Positions 5,311 to 6,157 of a stretch of DNA of 6,157 nt are shown here, piece by piece. The position numbers and the translations under genes are program-made. The DNA comes from Candidatus Fermentibacterales bacterium (lineage in GTDB: Bacteria; Fermentibacterota; Fermentibacteria; Fermentibacterales; JAFGKQ01), in assembly GCA_016928495.1 (NCBI GenBank), contig JAFGKQ010000132.1, forward strand, positions 1 through 6,157, in the 5' to 3' direction. Position 1 is the first letter of the stretch, and each line of letters opens with the position of its first letter. The notes beneath the pieces were generated by a model, which was not told the DNA's origin, did not search any database, and saw nothing but the letters and a program-made list of their open reading frames with translations.

Positions 5311-6157
5311 TCAGGTCAGGGCTTCAAGCCCGCCCTCGACGGCAACAACCCTGCATCCGACAGCGTCTGCGATGTCTCCGACCGTCAAGCCGTCGAGGCT
5401 GAGGCCTTCCCTGTTGAACATCACATCCGGGAGGCAGACGGGCTCTTCTACCTCTCCGGCCGACCCTATCCGGCGGATAATATCCCAGCCGCCCAGCAGC
5501 CCCGCAACCCCGACGCTCTCGCCGAAGGTCGAGTTCTCCGCCCCCACCACGCCGTAGCCCGTTCCATCGAGGATCTCCGAGAGGAATGGCAGGCACATGC
5601 TGCCCGTGACCAGGGTTCCCGATCCGCTCCAGCCCCGGCCGCTTGCCCTTCTGGACGCCGCAACGTCCAGGAGAGCCGCGAGCAGGCCAATGCCGTTCTC
5701 GGCCTGCGGGCAGTCGACGTAGTGGTCCATTCCAGGAACTGCCCTTCCGGCGATCAGATAGAGCTCGTCAGCCCCGTATGCCCATCTGGTTCCCATGCGA
5801 TTCAGCGCCGTCCTCTGGAACTCCTCCACGAGGCACAGGGCGGCCTCCGCCTCCCCTCCCGTCAGCCCGCGAAGGGGCGGAGACACCCCGGAGTCGGTCT
5901 TCCTGTGAGAGGTCAGACCGAGCGGGACGACACCGACCGAACGCAGGCCCGGTGCCAGCGAGATCAGGTCCTGCAGAGTGCTCCGGAGCCTGGCCCCATC
6001 GTTCCATCCGGGAACGACCACGATCTGGGCGTCCACGCTGATCCCACCCCGGACGAGCTCTCCGAGCGTCTCGAGCACCGGCAGATCGTGCTGATGGCCG
6101 AACATCCGGCCCCTGAGAGATGCGTCCGTGGTATGAACCGAGACCCGAACAGGGCTC
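5311..6157 (-). CDS. radical SAM / DUF512 family protein, C-terminal part (5' end outside window)
   Basis: An open frame of 281 residues runs from the window edge to TGA 5313-5311; the internal ATG at 6105 is not the true start, since conserved sequence continues upstream. Seen: VSVHTTDASLRGRMFG just inside the edge, like the VHATxPxLRxxMLG region of this family; QIVVVPGWND (6027-5998), like QIVLCPGxNDG; SVGVVPLGLTSHRK (5940-5899), the family's VVPxGLTxxR; PQAENGIG (133-140 counted from the 6105 Met), like QxENGVGM; and ENSTFGESVGVAGLLGG (190-206) ahead of the C-terminal FNxEGLxLDGLT, which matches the DUF512 end. These proteins normally carry a PDZ-like domain and a CxxxCxxC radical SAM cluster at the N-terminus, which would be beyond 6157. 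The biochemical reaction is not established to my knowledge; an Fe-S oxidoreductase role is only an annotation by family. It is the first gene seen in the apparent operon, ending 28 nt before pilT. Confidence 0.9.
   Translation of the reverse strand, partial: SPVRVSVHTTDASLRGRMFGHQHDLPVLETLGELVRGGISVDAQIVVVPGWNDGARLRSTLQDLISLAPGLRSVGVVPLGLTSHRKTDSGVSPPLRGLTGGEAEAALCLVEEFQRTALNRMGTRWAYGADELYLIAGRAVPGMDHYVDCPQAENGIGLLAALLDVAASRRASGRGWSGSGTLVTGSMCLPFLSEILDGTGYGVVGAENSTFGESVGVAGLLGGWDIIRRIGSAGEVEEPVCLPDVMFNREGLSLDGLTVGDIADAVGCRVVAVEGGLEALT

Noticed and set aside
1-6157. tRNA, rRNA, CRISPR array, insertion sequence or prophage signals
   Set aside because: No repeat-spacer pattern, inverted terminal repeats, transposase or integrase motifs, or RNA-gene signatures were found on reading; nearly all bases are coding.

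Overview
The window is a gene-dense, GC-rich stretch (roughly 60-65% G+C by eye) with every credible gene on the minus strand, so transcription runs from high to low coordinates. The gaps are very short (about 28, 3, 1, 14 and 33 nt), there is no intergenic space above 300 nt, and no terminator or promoter is evident, so the six genes look like part of one operon. Arginine is often coded by AGG despite the high G+C. A PilT-type motor points to a bacterium with type IV pili. The DUF512-type radical SAM protein and the unfamiliar signalling proteins suit a deep-branching or uncultured phylum (an FCB-like or candidate-phylum bacterium is a guess). Taxonomy cannot be settled from this sequence.

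Layout in transcription order: (1) 6157-5311, the C-terminal 281 residues of a radical SAM/DUF512 family protein, with its 5' end outside the window; (2) 5282-4206, a complete PilT-like type IV pilus retraction ATPase starting at TTG; (3) 4202-2544, a 552-residue multidomain signalling protein with a degenerate HATPase-like N-terminus, a cysteine-rich putative metal-binding module, a plausible phosphorylatable receiver domain, a degenerate second receiver and an unassigned C-terminus; (4) 2542-1730, a membrane-anchored histidine-kinase-like protein whose phosphoacceptor His and ATP-binding boxes are replaced (a pseudokinase), probably starting at a non-standard CTG; (5) 1715-351, a phosphomannomutase/phosphoglucomutase with all signature loops; (6) 317-1, the N-terminal third of a MoxR-family AAA+ ATPase, cut by the window edge.

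The most interesting part is the pair of adjacent, tightly coupled, catalytically degenerate two-component-like proteins between pilT and a sugar phosphomutase. Neither looks able to autophosphorylate, yet one keeps an apparently intact receiver Asp and Lys. A plausible but untested reading is a regulatory or scaffold pair that takes phosphoryl groups or signals from another kinase and acts on pilus retraction and/or surface polysaccharide supply.
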